A DNA stretch of 64,000 nt from Halomonas sp. UBA3074. GTDB taxonomy: Bacteria > Pseudomonadota > Gammaproteobacteria > Pseudomonadales > Halomonadaceae. Made by a program: the position numbers and the translations under genes. Below are positions 1 to 8,255 of this stretch, in pieces. The notes beneath the pieces were generated by a model. The model was not told where the DNA came from. It did no database searches and worked only from the letters and a program-made list of their open reading frames with translations. Where the stretch lies: the NCBI RefSeq assembly GCF_002366715.1, contig NZ_DFBS01000032.1, positions 77,686 through 141,685 on the forward strand. Reading direction: 5' to 3'. How positions within the stretch are numbered: position 1 is the first letter of the stretch; each line of letters starts with the position of its first letter.

Positions 1-422
1 TCTAGCACGGGGTAAAACGGCGTTAAGTCGAAGCCACCACCAAACCACCATACCGGCGGTTCGCCGACCTTCTCGGCAATAAAGAAGCGCACATTGCCAT
101 GGCTGGTCGGCACATGGGGGTTTTCCGGGTGCAGCACCCAGGAAACACCCACCGCGTGGAAGCTACGCCCGGTAAGCTCTGGGCGCGCCGCAGTGGCCGA
201 GGGTGGCAGTTGAGTGCCATAGACATGAGAGAAATTGACACCGCCTTTTTCAAACACGCCACCATGGGTCATCACGCGTGAGCGTCCGCCGCCCCCCTCT
301 TCACGTTCCCAGCTATCTTCTTGGAACCGGGCAGCTCCATCGGCCGCTGCTAATCCCGCGCAGAGCCGCTCCTGCAGATCAAGAAGGTAGTGTTTAACGT
401 CATCAAGGTGCTCGTGTGCCAC
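1..422 (-). CDS. hemF: Oxygen-dependent coproporphyrinogen III oxidase (HemF), N-terminal part
   Basis: Partial gene whose 3' end lies outside the window; about 140 N-terminal residues are visible. HemF oxidatively decarboxylates coproporphyrinogen III to protoporphyrinogen IX in heme synthesis, in the cytoplasm. The reading frame starts at a GTG (422-420) with AGGAG five bases upstream, and contains the family hallmarks RVMTHGGVFEKGGVNFSHV, HPENPHVPTSHGNVRFF and WWFGGGFDLTPFYP near the window edge. It lies 75 bases downstream of tsaC on the same strand, the usual tsaC-hemF order of gammaproteobacteria, so co-transcription is likely. Nothing unusual is seen in the visible part. Confidence 0.93.
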   Translation of the reverse strand, partial: MAHEHLDDVKHYLLDLQERLCAGLAAADGAARFQEDSWEREEGGGGRSRVMTHGGVFEKGGVNFSHVYGTQLPPSATAARPELTGRSFHAVGVSWVLHPENPHVPTSHGNVRFFIAEKVGEPPVWWFGGGFDLTPFYPVL

Positions 423-497
423 GGGAACTCCTGGTGGTGAATAGTGAATGTAATGCGGTAAGTGGTGAGCCGTCAGTGGTGCGTTGCGAAGTGCCGG

Positions 498-1055
498 TTA
501 AGCACGCATGACCTTGCCGGTGGCTAAATCCCTAATCGTGCTGGGCTTGGCATTGCCCCCCAGCTCGCCTTCCACTAAGTAGGCGATTTCATCGCCAAAG
601 ATCGCAGTGATCTCGGCAGCACTCATGGCGGGTGGCTCGCCGGCGCGATTGGCCGAGGTGGATACCAGCGGCCCACCAAAGGCGTCGCATAGGGCTTTCA
701 TCACCGGGTGGTCGGTGACCCGCAGCGCTACCCGTTCATGAGCGCCCCTGACCAGCCCGTGGCTGCGGCCGTTATCAGGCACTAACCACGTATTAGGGCC
801 CGGCCAACTGGCGGCCAAAGGCGCATGTAGCGCTAGCGGAAGCTGGCTCAACCAGGGCTGGAACTGCTCGATACGGGCGGCAACGAGGATAACGCCTTTC
901 GCGGGGTCGCGCTCTTTCATGCGCATCAGGTGCGCCAAGGCTTCGTCGTTTTCGGGGTCACAGCTAAGCCCCCAAACCGCTTCAGTGGGGCAGGCAATCA
1001 CGCCCCCGTCACGCAGCGCGCTAATGGCAGGGGCTAGATCGGCAGCTAAACTCAT
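498..1055 (-). CDS. tsaC: L-threonylcarbamoyladenylate synthase, TsaC/YrdC type
   Basis: This 185-residue protein is of the short YrdC/TsaC type, without the Sua5 C-terminal extension. It makes threonylcarbamoyl-AMP from threonine, bicarbonate and ATP, the first step of t6A37 formation in ANN-decoding tRNAs. Visible motifs are CPTEAVWGLSCDPEN near residue 21, the KERDPAKGVILV stretch near 47 with its conserved basic residues, and PLVSTSANRAG near 132. The start has GAGGAG at good spacing. It sits 40 bases downstream of dprA on the same strand. The tRNA dehydratase acting later on t6A (tcdA) is also in this window, at 37.8 kb. Confidence 0.93.
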   Translation of the reverse strand: MSLAADLAPAISALRDGGVIACPTEAVWGLSCDPENDEALAHLMRMKERDPAKGVILVAARIEQFQPWLSQLPLALHAPLAASWPGPNTWLVPDNGRSHGLVRGAHERVALRVTDHPVMKALCDAFGGPLVSTSANRAGEPPAMSAAEITAIFGDEIAYLVEGELGGNAKPSTIRDLATGKVMRA

Positions 1056-1095
1056 GGTTTCTCCTCACCGTCAGGGTGCACATGCCCGCATCCTA

Positions 1096-2232
1096 TCATG
1101 AGCGCGGTAGCCGCACCCAGCCTCCCGCCTGCTGGCTTACCCAGCCCTCCAATTCAAGCATCAACAGGCGCTGCTGGCAGTCACTCACCGTCACCCCGGT
1201 GGTGTGAACCAATAGATCGATCGGTGTCGGCGTGGCCGATAGGGAGGCTAATAAGGGGTCGGGGAAATTTTCAGCCAGCGTCGCTTGCTCAGCGGCGCTG
1301 TCTGGCGTAGCGGATAAGCTTGGCTGAACGGCGGCGTCGTGGGGAATAAACGCCTCCGCCCAGTGGCCGAGATCGGCGATGATATCGTCGACGCTGCAGG
1401 CCAGATGCGCCGCGCCTTGACGCAGTAGTGTCAAGCAGCCGCGGGCCTGCACGTTATGCAACGAGCCCGGTAGCACAAACAGCTCACGGTTCTGCTCCAA
1501 GGTGAGCCGTGCGCTGACCAGCGAGCCGCTTTTTTCGGTCGCTTCCACCACCAGCGTGCCGAGTGACAGGCCGGTAACGATGCGATTGCGACGGGGAAAA
1601 AACGCAGGGCGGGCGATGGTACCAGGTGGATGCTCTGATAGCAGCAGCCCGCCAGGTAAACGGCTGAGCTGCTCGTGGAGGTCGCGATGAGAAGCGGGAT
1701 AAATCACATCGACACCGCAACCGAGTACCGCCACGGTGCGCCCTCCCGCCGCTAGTGCGGCGCGCTGTGCGACGCCATCGACACCCAGCGCCATACCGCT
1801 GACCACGCACCAACCACGTCGGGCCAGGTCGCGGGCAAAGGTTTGGGCGTTGTGGGTACCTTCGCCGGTCGGGCGGCGGGTGCCCACCATGGCAAGCTTG
1901 GGGCCTTCCAGCGCACCAAGGTCGCCTTGAGCCCAAAGCACCACGGGCGGGTCGGGTAACTCGTTTAGCAGCGCAGGCCAGGCGGGATGGTCACGATGCA
2001 GCAGGTGGCGGCTTGGCCCGCCCTGCTGCCACGCCAGGGTCTCATCGACCACCTTTTGCAGCGGGCTGCGAGAAGGATGTTCCAGCCACAGGCGCAGCTC
2101 GTTGGCCGCGCGACTGGGCAGTGCGGCCAACCAACCCGCTGGCCACGCCGGCTGGCGGGCCACTAACTGGGCGATACGCAGCGCGCCCATGCCAGTTAAC
2201 GAGTTGACCACCAGCCACGCCTGGGCGTCCAT
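1096..2232 (-). CDS. dprA: DNA-processing protein DprA (Smf)
   Basis: DprA (378 residues) binds incoming single-stranded DNA and loads RecA during natural transformation. The central Rossmann-like DprA fold shows AMVGTRRPTGEGT near residue 115, SGMALGVDGVAQRAAL near 145 and FFPRRNRIVTGLSLGTLVVEA near 211. A C-terminal winged-helix-like DprA segment follows (about 310-378), and an N-terminal helical region resembles the SAM-like extension. Start is ATG with AAGGAG seven bases upstream. It lies between the lysM gene (32 bases upstream) and tsaC, a conserved gammaproteobacterial order. Presence of dprA alone does not prove competence, since it is nearly universal in bacteria. Confidence 0.95.
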   Translation of the reverse strand: MDAQAWLVVNSLTGMGALRIAQLVARQPAWPAGWLAALPSRAANELRLWLEHPSRSPLQKVVDETLAWQQGGPSRHLLHRDHPAWPALLNELPDPPVVLWAQGDLGALEGPKLAMVGTRRPTGEGTHNAQTFARDLARRGWCVVSGMALGVDGVAQRAALAAGGRTVAVLGCGVDVIYPASHRDLHEQLSRLPGGLLLSEHPPGTIARPAFFPRRNRIVTGLSLGTLVVEATEKSGSLVSARLTLEQNRELFVLPGSLHNVQARGCLTLLRQGAAHLACSVDDIIADLGHWAEAFIPHDAAVQPSLSATPDSAAEQATLAENFPDPLLASLSATPTPIDLLVHTTGVTVSDCQQRLLMLELEGWVSQQAGGWVRLPRS

Positions 2233-2264
2233 AAGTTCTCCTTAATCACTCAGTATTGCGCCCA

Positions 2265-3314
2265 CTAGTTAACCGGTGAGGCGACCTGATCGCCGACTGC
2301 CAATACGCGCGATGCCTGCATCACCAAGGCGTAGCTGACATGATCGTAGGGTTTGAATACCATCACCACGCCTGCCTCAGTGCTGGGCAACTGAACCAGT
2401 TCCTGGGTACGAGGATCATTGATTAACTCCCCCTGCTGATTAACGCGCAGCACATGGCCTGCCTGCAAGCCATCCAGGGTTCCCCGATCGAGCGCAACGA
2501 TTTGATAGCGACCAATAAAGCGCACGCCCCCTGGCACGGCAATAATATGCCCTTCGACGTCATTTAACGGGGCGCGGGGCATAAACTCACTGTTTAGCTC
2601 GCGCTCTTCCAGCGGCAAGATAATATCGTTAATGCGTACTTCCTGATGCGAACTGACCACTTCGAGCTGCGCCAAATCGCCCTCACGGCTGATGGGCCGA
2701 GCCTGCCCGACACTGATCAGCTCTAGCCCAAGCGGCGTGCCATCCATCGTCTGGTAGGGCTCGGATGGGCGAAAGATACCCACCTGGCCATGGGGTGGCA
2801 CCTCACCGCGCACATAGATTCGGTCCCCGGCCCCACTGATCAGACGACGATCATTCCCTGCCACGACATACGCCAACTCCTGTAGCCCTTCCCGATCATC
2901 TACTACGCGGTGTTCACGCAGAAAGGCGCGCGCCACTGCCATCGGAATCGGTTCAATCGCCTCACGGTGCGGCAATGTGCGCACCTGAGGTGAAAGCTTC
3001 ACCACCTGTTGGCCACGCTCCAGCGCTAAACAGGGAGAGCCCTGACAGTCGCTCAGCACCAGCACGTCACCTGGATAGATCAAGTGTGGGTTGGCGATTT
3101 GCGGGTTGTGTTGCCACAGCTGAGGCCACTGCCATGGGGCGTATAGAAAACGCCCGGCGATAGCCCATAGCGTATCGCCAGCAGCCACTTGATAGCGCTC
3201 GGGTGCATCGCTGCGCAGACGCTCCCACGCCGCTGCATCCGCGCTCAATAGCAAGGCTGCACTCAACAGCAGTGCGCCAAAAGCGTCACGGTAGGCGTGT
3301 TGTTTCGCCGCCAT
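2265..3314 (-). CDS. LysM peptidoglycan-binding domain protein
   Basis: This 349-residue envelope protein starts with a hydrophobic stretch (about residues 11-28) ending in an A-rich motif that reads as a Sec signal peptide. One LysM domain follows (about 41-88: YQVAAGDTLW, then NPHLIYPGDVLVL). The rest is a family-specific region with no recognised catalytic motif. Proteins of this layout are always found beside dprA in gammaproteobacteria and face def across a divergent promoter region, as here. The likely role is cell-wall binding in the periplasm; the precise function is unknown. It is probably the first gene of the lysM-dprA-tsaC-hemF run. Confidence 0.88.
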   Translation of the reverse strand: MAAKQHAYRDAFGALLLSAALLLSADAAAWERLRSDAPERYQVAAGDTLWAIAGRFLYAPWQWPQLWQHNPQIANPHLIYPGDVLVLSDCQGSPCLALERGQQVVKLSPQVRTLPHREAIEPIPMAVARAFLREHRVVDDREGLQELAYVVAGNDRRLISGAGDRIYVRGEVPPHGQVGIFRPSEPYQTMDGTPLGLELISVGQARPISREGDLAQLEVVSSHQEVRINDIILPLEERELNSEFMPRAPLNDVEGHIIAVPGGVRFIGRYQIVALDRGTLDGLQAGHVLRVNQQGELINDPRTQELVQLPSTEAGVVMVFKPYDHVSYALVMQASRVLAVGDQVASPVN

Positions 3315-3506
3315 CCTGCTCTCCCCTCTGAGGGTATCCTTACGAATACACTATGATTGATAACACGCCCCTTGCTCCAGCCACCCATGCCCAGAAACGT
3401 TGACAGCATGATATAGTGACCCATCATAAAGTACCTAGGCGAGAAGACGCTCGTCACTGCCTAGCTTGACTTAATTTAGACTCAGCATAACGGTGATTGT
3501 AACGCC

Positions 3507-4019
3507 ATGGCCAAACTTCCTATTCTTGAATTCCCCGATGAGCGCCTGCGCACCAAGGCAGCCGCGGTGGAAACCGTCGATGATGAAGTGCGTAAACTCG
3601 TCGATGATATGCTGGAGACCATGTATGACGCCCGAGGTATCGGTCTCGCCGCCACGCAGATTGATGTCCACCGGCGCGTGGTGGTGATGGATGTCAGCGA
3701 CGACAACTCCCAACCCCTGGTTCTCATTAATCCGCGCTATACGCCGATAGGCGAGGAAAAAGAGCCGCTGTCAGAAGGCTGCCTGTCGATTCCCGAATAT
3801 TACGCCGAAGTGCCACGGTATCTTAAAGTGACGCTCAATGCGCTGGATCGTAATGGCGAGGCCTACGAGCTTGAGGCCGACGGTTTATTGGCACACTGTA
3901 TTCAACATGAGTACGACCACCTAGAGGGCGTGCTATTTGTTGATTACCTGTCGCCGCTCAAGCGCGACCGTATTCTCAAAAAGATGCAGAAGCGCCACAA
4001 GCAGATTCAGGACGCCTAA
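3507..4019 (+). CDS. def: Peptide deformylase
   Basis: Peptide deformylase (170 residues) removes the N-formyl group from nascent proteins, using a bound Fe2+. All three family motifs are intact: GIGLAATQ (44-51), EGCLSIP (90-96, metal-binding Cys) and HEYDHLEG (134-141, two metal-binding His and the catalytic Glu). Length is that of a typical type 1 enzyme. It opens the def-fmt-rsmB series and is divergent from the lysM gene. Fmt, encoded next, adds the formyl group that this enzyme removes. No strong Shine-Dalgarno is seen; the start was chosen for the conserved N-terminus. Confidence 0.97.
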   Translation: MAKLPILEFPDERLRTKAAAVETVDDEVRKLVDDMLETMYDARGIGLAATQIDVHRRVVVMDVSDDNSQPLVLINPRYTPIGEEKEPLSEGCLSIPEYYAEVPRYLKVTLNALDRNGEAYELEADGLLAHCIQHEYDHLEGVLFVDYLSPLKRDRILKKMQKRHKQIQDA

Positions 4020-4082
4020 GCCCTTTTCTGCCGATCCCTTTTTCCTGCTTACATTTTCGATACGCCAGGTAGCCCTCAACTT

Positions 4083-5075
4083 ATGTCACGATTGCGCGTT
4101 GTTTTTGCCGGCACGCCTGAATTCGCCGCTTCGAGTCTGGCAACGCTGCTGGAAAGCCAACACCAGGTGGTCGCGGTTTACACCCAGCCCGACCGCCCTG
4201 CCGGGCGGGGCCGCAAACTTACGCCCAGCCCAGTGAAACAGCTGGCGCTAGCGCACGACCTGCCCGTTTATCAGCCCCAAACCTTAAAAGAGCCCGCCGC
4301 GCAGGCTGAGCTCGCGGCGCTGAACGCGGACATCATGGTCGTGGTCGCCTATGGGCTGCTGCTTCCCCAAGCCGTGTTGGACCTACCGCGCTTGGGCTGC
4401 GTTAACGTTCACGCCTCGCTGCTGCCCCGCTGGCGCGGCGCGGCGCCCATTCAGCGGGCCATCGAAGCGGGCGATAGCGTCTCGGGCGTCACCATCATGC
4501 AGATGGACGCGGGCTTGGATACCGGCGCTATGCTGTCTGAAGTGCGCACGCCGATTACGTCACGCACCACCGGTGGCGAGTTACATGACCGCCTCGCGGT
4601 TCAAGGCGCCAATGCACTCGTGACCGTGCTGGATGATCTAGCTAAGGGCACCATTACCGCCACGCCGCAGCCAGAGGAAGGCGTGACCTACGCCGCTAAA
4701 CTCAGCAAAGCGGAAGCCGAACTCGATTTTCACCAGCCCGCTCTTCAACTGGCCAGCAAAATTCGTGCGTTCAACCCTTGGCCGGTTGCTTGGTGTGCGC
4801 TGGGCGATGATCGCCTGCGACTGCTGATGGCAAGCGCCGAAACGGGCGACCACCCGCCGAACGAACCCGGCACGCTACTTGAGCACGGTGACGACCATCT
4901 GCGCATTGCCTGCGGCAGCGATGGTCGCGACGTGCTGTGTGTCACCATCGCGCAGCTGCCCGGCGGCAAAGCGATGGCCGTTCGAGAGCTACTCAATGCG
5001 CGCCACGCGCGCCTTGCTACCGGCACTCACTTAGGCAAACCAACGGCTCAGGCCAGTGAAGGAGATACACCATGA
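4083..5075 (+). CDS. fmt: Methionyl-tRNA formyltransferase
   Basis: Fmt (330 residues) transfers a formyl group from 10-formyltetrahydrofolate to initiator Met-tRNA. Visible signatures are RVVFAGTPEFAASSL at the N-terminus, the basic loop PDRPAGRGRKLTPSPVKQLA, NVHASLLPRWRGAAPIQRAI (catalytic Asn/His region, about 109-128) and MQMDAGLDTGAML. A C-terminal OB-fold part with FNPWPVAWC follows. The stop codon overlaps the rsmB start as ATGA, indicating translational coupling. Length and order match gammaproteobacterial relatives. Confidence 0.97.
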   Translation: MSRLRVVFAGTPEFAASSLATLLESQHQVVAVYTQPDRPAGRGRKLTPSPVKQLALAHDLPVYQPQTLKEPAAQAELAALNADIMVVVAYGLLLPQAVLDLPRLGCVNVHASLLPRWRGAAPIQRAIEAGDSVSGVTIMQMDAGLDTGAMLSEVRTPITSRTTGGELHDRLAVQGANALVTVLDDLAKGTITATPQPEEGVTYAAKLSKAEAELDFHQPALQLASKIRAFNPWPVAWCALGDDRLRLLMASAETGDHPPNEPGTLLEHGDDHLRIACGSDGRDVLCVTIAQLPGGKAMAVRELLNARHARLATGTHLGKPTAQASEGDTP

Positions 5076-6409
5076 GCCAAAAGCGCCCCCCTCCAAGCGG
5101 TGGCAGTGGCCAGGAAGTACGCGCCGCTGCGGCCCGCGCACTGGCGCCGGTACTCAGCGACCAAGGTTCATTGGCCGGGCTGGACGAACATAGCGTGGTG
5201 GCCCGTGATCGTGGGCTGCTCAAAGAGCTCTGCTTTGGCACCTGCCGCCGCTTACCCCGCCTGGAAGCGTTAGCCAGTGTTCTGCTTAAGCAGCCTTTCA
5301 AGAAACGCGATAGCGATGTGCAGGCTCTGCTGTTACTGGGTATCTACCAGTTGCTCTACATGCGTATTCCCGCCCATGCGGCGGTCGGCGAAACCGCAGG
5401 GGCGGCGCGCTTACTCAAGAAAGAGTGGGCCACACGCGTACTCAATGGCTGCCTGCGCCGCCTACAGCGCGAGTCAGAGGCGCTTCAGGCGCAGGTAGAT
5501 AAGGAGGAGAGTGTAGCGTTAGAGCATCCGCCCTGGTTACTTAACGCCTTGCGTCAGGCCTGGCCTGAGCAGTGGCGCGCTGTTGTGGAAGCCAATAACC
5601 AGCCGGGGCCGATGACGTTAAGAGTGAATCAGCATCACAACGACCGTGAAGCCTACCTTTCGTTGTTGACCGAGCAGGGATTGAGCGGCCACTTATGCCC
5701 CCACGCCCCCGATGCGATCACGCTGGAAACGCCCTGCGATGTCAGCACGCTTCCCGGCTTTGACGCGGGGCACGTCAGCGTTCAGGACGAAGCGGCGCAG
5801 CTCTCGGCAGTGCTGCTGGGGCCTGCTTTAGCGCCTCGCCCCGGTGCCCACGTCTTGGATGCTTGCTGTGCGCCTGGCGGTAAAACCGCGCATTTGCTGG
5901 AGCAGTTCGATATCAACCTGATCGCAATCGATAGCGATAACCAGCGCCTGGCACGGGTAGACGATACCCTCAATCGGTTAGGCGTCGAAGCGGTGCTCGA
6001 ACACGCCGATGCCACCGAGCGTGACTGGTGGAGTGGCACGCCCTTTGATGCCATTTTGCTCGATGCGCCTTGCTCGGGTACCGGTGTTATCCGCCGCCAC
6101 CCGGATATCAAAAAACTGCGCCGTAAGGACGATATTCGCCCCTTGGCCAAGCTTCAGCGCCAGCTGTTAGACAACCTCTGGCCGATGCTGCGCGAAGGCG
6201 GCACCCTGCTCTACGCCACCTGCTCGGTTCTGCCGGAAGAGAACAGTGAACAAATCGAGGCGTTTCTTGCCCGCACGCCTGACGCTCATGTGACTACGCC
6301 TAACGACGTTGCCTGGGGCATTGTCAGCGGCGCGGGTCGCCAACTGTTTCCGGCACAGGGCAGCCACGATGGCTTTTTTTATGCCAGACTAGAGAAGCGG
6401 TCTGTCTAG
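5072..6409 (+). CDS. rsmB: 16S rRNA (cytosine-967 C5)-methyltransferase RsmB
   Basis: RsmB (445 residues) methylates C967 of 16S rRNA using S-adenosylmethionine. The N-terminal NusB-like helical domain spans about residues 1-165 (VRAAAARALAPVL, LLLLGIYQLLYMRIPAHAAV). The catalytic Rossmann domain has DACCAPGGKTAHLLE, the DAPCSGTGVIRRHPD cysteine and the second catalytic cysteine in YATCSVLPEENSEQ. Its ATG overlaps the fmt stop, so the two are translationally coupled. Nothing irregular is visible. Confidence 0.96.
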   Translation: MSQKRPPPSGGSGQEVRAAAARALAPVLSDQGSLAGLDEHSVVARDRGLLKELCFGTCRRLPRLEALASVLLKQPFKKRDSDVQALLLLGIYQLLYMRIPAHAAVGETAGAARLLKKEWATRVLNGCLRRLQRESEALQAQVDKEESVALEHPPWLLNALRQAWPEQWRAVVEANNQPGPMTLRVNQHHNDREAYLSLLTEQGLSGHLCPHAPDAITLETPCDVSTLPGFDAGHVSVQDEAAQLSAVLLGPALAPRPGAHVLDACCAPGGKTAHLLEQFDINLIAIDSDNQRLARVDDTLNRLGVEAVLEHADATERDWWSGTPFDAILLDAPCSGTGVIRRHPDIKKLRRKDDIRPLAKLQRQLLDNLWPMLREGGTLLYATCSVLPEENSEQIEAFLARTPDAHVTTPNDVAWGIVSGAGRQLFPAQGSHDGFFYARLEKRSV

Positions 6410-6458
6410 GCATTCACCGATGCCAAGGCAGTGAATTTATGACAAGGAAGGAGACACT

Positions 6459-6665
6459 ATGAGTCATCATACTTACAAGCACGTAGAACTGACCGGATCT
6501 TCAGAGAAAGGGATCGAAGAAGCCGTTCAGAACGCACTGGCCAAAGCATCCGAAACCATCCAGCACATGCGCTGGCTGGAAGTGGTCGACACCCGTGGCC
6601 ATATTGAAGATGGCCAAGTGGCGCACTGGCAAGTGACGGTTAAAGTCGGCTTTACGCTAGAATAA
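6459..6665 (+). CDS. Dodecin family flavin-binding protein
   Basis: A 68-residue protein with the dodecin pattern: YKHVELTGSSEKGIEEAVQNA, a central W (MRWLEVVDTRGHI) and the C-terminal strand WQVTVKVGFTLE. Dodecins assemble into hollow 12-mers that bind flavin pairs and are thought to buffer free riboflavin or FMN; that role is family knowledge. The ATG has a strong AAGGAG. It sits 49 bases after rsmB and is followed by a good terminator at 6684, so it may be read from the rsmB operon or from its own promoter. It sits between the rsmB and trkA genes, which are often direct neighbours. Confidence 0.9.
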   Translation: MSHHTYKHVELTGSSEKGIEEAVQNALAKASETIQHMRWLEVVDTRGHIEDGQVAHWQVTVKVGFTLE

Positions 6666-6683
6666 GCCTCACCTGCTTTTCAG

Positions 6684-6716
6684 CGGCGGCTGGTTTACAC
6701 TGGCCGCCGTCTTTAT
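6684..6716 (+). terminator. Rho-independent terminator after the dodecin gene
   Basis: A perfect 7-bp GC stem (CGGCGGC at 6684-6690, GCCGCCG at 6703-6709) with a 12-base loop is followed by TCTTTATT. It lies 18 bases after the dodecin stop and separates the def-fmt-rsmB-dodecin run from trkA. Confidence 0.75.
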
Positions 6717-6829
6717 TGCAGCGCATGATAGACCCTCCTGCCCCCTTGCGGGTCAGAACAGCGTCCTAAGACCGCCTTCTGGTCTTAACGACATCGCGCT
6801 GGCGCTTTTAATGGAACCGATGCTCAGCA

Positions 6830-8203
6830 ATGAAAATCATCATTCTCGGCGCCGGCCAGGTCGGCGGCACCTTGGCAGAACACCTCGCTCGCGAGGAAAA
6901 CGACATCACGGTCGTTGATACCGACGCGAAAAAGCTGCGCGATCTGCACACCAAACTCGATATCCGCACCGTGACCGGCGCGGGCTCCTACCCGATCGTG
7001 CTGCGCCAGGCAGGCTGCGAAGACGCCGACATGTTGATCGCCGTGACCAACAGCGACGAGATCAATATGATCGCCTGCCAAGTGGCCCATACGCTGTTTC
7101 GCACCCCCACCAAAATTGCCCGCGTGCGCGCCACGGCGTACCTGACCCGTAAGGGGCTATTCGCCCACGAAGCGATTCCCATCGACGTACTGATCAGCCC
7201 CGAGCAGGTGGTCACCGACCACGTGCGCCGCCTGATCGAGCACCCCGGTGCGCTACAGGTACTGGAGTTTGCAGGAGGCCTCGTTCAATTGGTCGCGGTA
7301 AAAGCGTTTTACGGCGGCCCGCTGGTGGGTCAGGATTTGGCCTTTCTGCGTCGCCATATGCCCAACGTGGATACCCGTGTGGCGGCGATCTATCGCCGTA
7401 GCCGACCGATCATTCCCCGTGGCGATACGGTGATCGAAGCCGACGACGAGGTCTTCTTCCTCGCCGCTCGGCGCGATATTCGCGCGGTGATGAGCGAGCT
7501 GCGCCGAGTCGAGCGAGACTTCCGCCGCGTGGTGATTGCCGGGGGCGGCAATATCGGCGAGCGGCTGGCGGAGCATTTGGAGCATAGCCACCAGGTCAAG
7601 ATCATCGAGCACAACCTGGAACGCTGCACCACGCTCTCCGAGCGGTTGGATCGCACCGTGGTCCTCCACGGCAGCGCCACCAGCAAACGGCTGCTTGAAG
7701 AGGAGAACATCGAAGAGTGCGATATCTTCTGCGCGCTGACCAACGACGACGAGGTCAATATCATGTCGTCACTGCTGGCCAAGCGATTAGGCGCCAAGAA
7801 GGTGCTGACGCTAATTAACAACGCCGCTTACGTCGATTTAGTGCAAGGTGGCGAGATCGATATTGCGATATCACCCCAGCAGGCGACCATTGGCAGCCTG
7901 CTGACCCACGTGCGCCGGGGCGACATCGTCAACGTCCACTCGTTGCGCCGGGGCGCCGCGGAAGCGATTGAGGCGATCGCTCACGGCGACAAGCAGTCCT
8001 CTAAAGTGGTTGGCCGCACCATCCGAGAGATCGATCTCCCCGAAGGCACCACCATTGGCGCCATTGTGCGCGGTAAAGAGGTCATCATTGCCCATGGTGA
8101 CGTGATGGTGGAGAGCGGCGACCACGTGATTCTGTTTGTGATCGACAAACGCCGCATTCGTGATGTGGAGCGCTTGTTCCAAGTCGGTCTCACGTTCTTT
8201 TGA
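6830..8203 (+). CDS. trkA: Trk potassium uptake NAD-binding regulatory subunit TrkA
   Basis: TrkA (457 residues) is the cytoplasmic nucleotide-binding subunit that gates the TrkH K+ channel. It contains two tandem RCK/KTN halves, each with a Rossmann glycine motif: IILGAGQVGGTLAEHL at the N-terminus and VVIAGGGNIGERLAEHL near residue 235, each followed by a TrkA-C domain. The paired trkH gene follows 52 bases downstream. In halophiles K+ uptake is the first response to osmotic upshift; in Halomonas elongata trkA and trkH are reported to lie together, as here. The Shine-Dalgarno is weak, but the MKIIILGAGQVGG start is the conserved one. Confidence 0.96.
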   Translation: MKIIILGAGQVGGTLAEHLAREENDITVVDTDAKKLRDLHTKLDIRTVTGAGSYPIVLRQAGCEDADMLIAVTNSDEINMIACQVAHTLFRTPTKIARVRATAYLTRKGLFAHEAIPIDVLISPEQVVTDHVRRLIEHPGALQVLEFAGGLVQLVAVKAFYGGPLVGQDLAFLRRHMPNVDTRVAAIYRRSRPIIPRGDTVIEADDEVFFLAARRDIRAVMSELRRVERDFRRVVIAGGGNIGERLAEHLEHSHQVKIIEHNLERCTTLSERLDRTVVLHGSATSKRLLEEENIEECDIFCALTNDDEVNIMSSLLAKRLGAKKVLTLINNAAYVDLVQGGEIDIAISPQQATIGSLLTHVRRGDIVNVHSLRRGAAEAIEAIAHGDKQSSKVVGRTIREIDLPEGTTIGAIVRGKEVIIAHGDVMVESGDHVILFVIDKRRIRDVERLFQVGLTFF

Positions 8204-8255
8204 TAACCCCCGAACCACTGCCGCTGGCAGCCAATAACAGGAGCATGCGACAACC

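Noticed and set aside
3400..3430. TTGACA at 3400-3405 as the -35 of a def promoter
   Set aside because: The nearest -10-like hexamer (CATAAA, 3425-3430) is 19 bases away and poor; no better partner was found, so it was not listed as a promoter.
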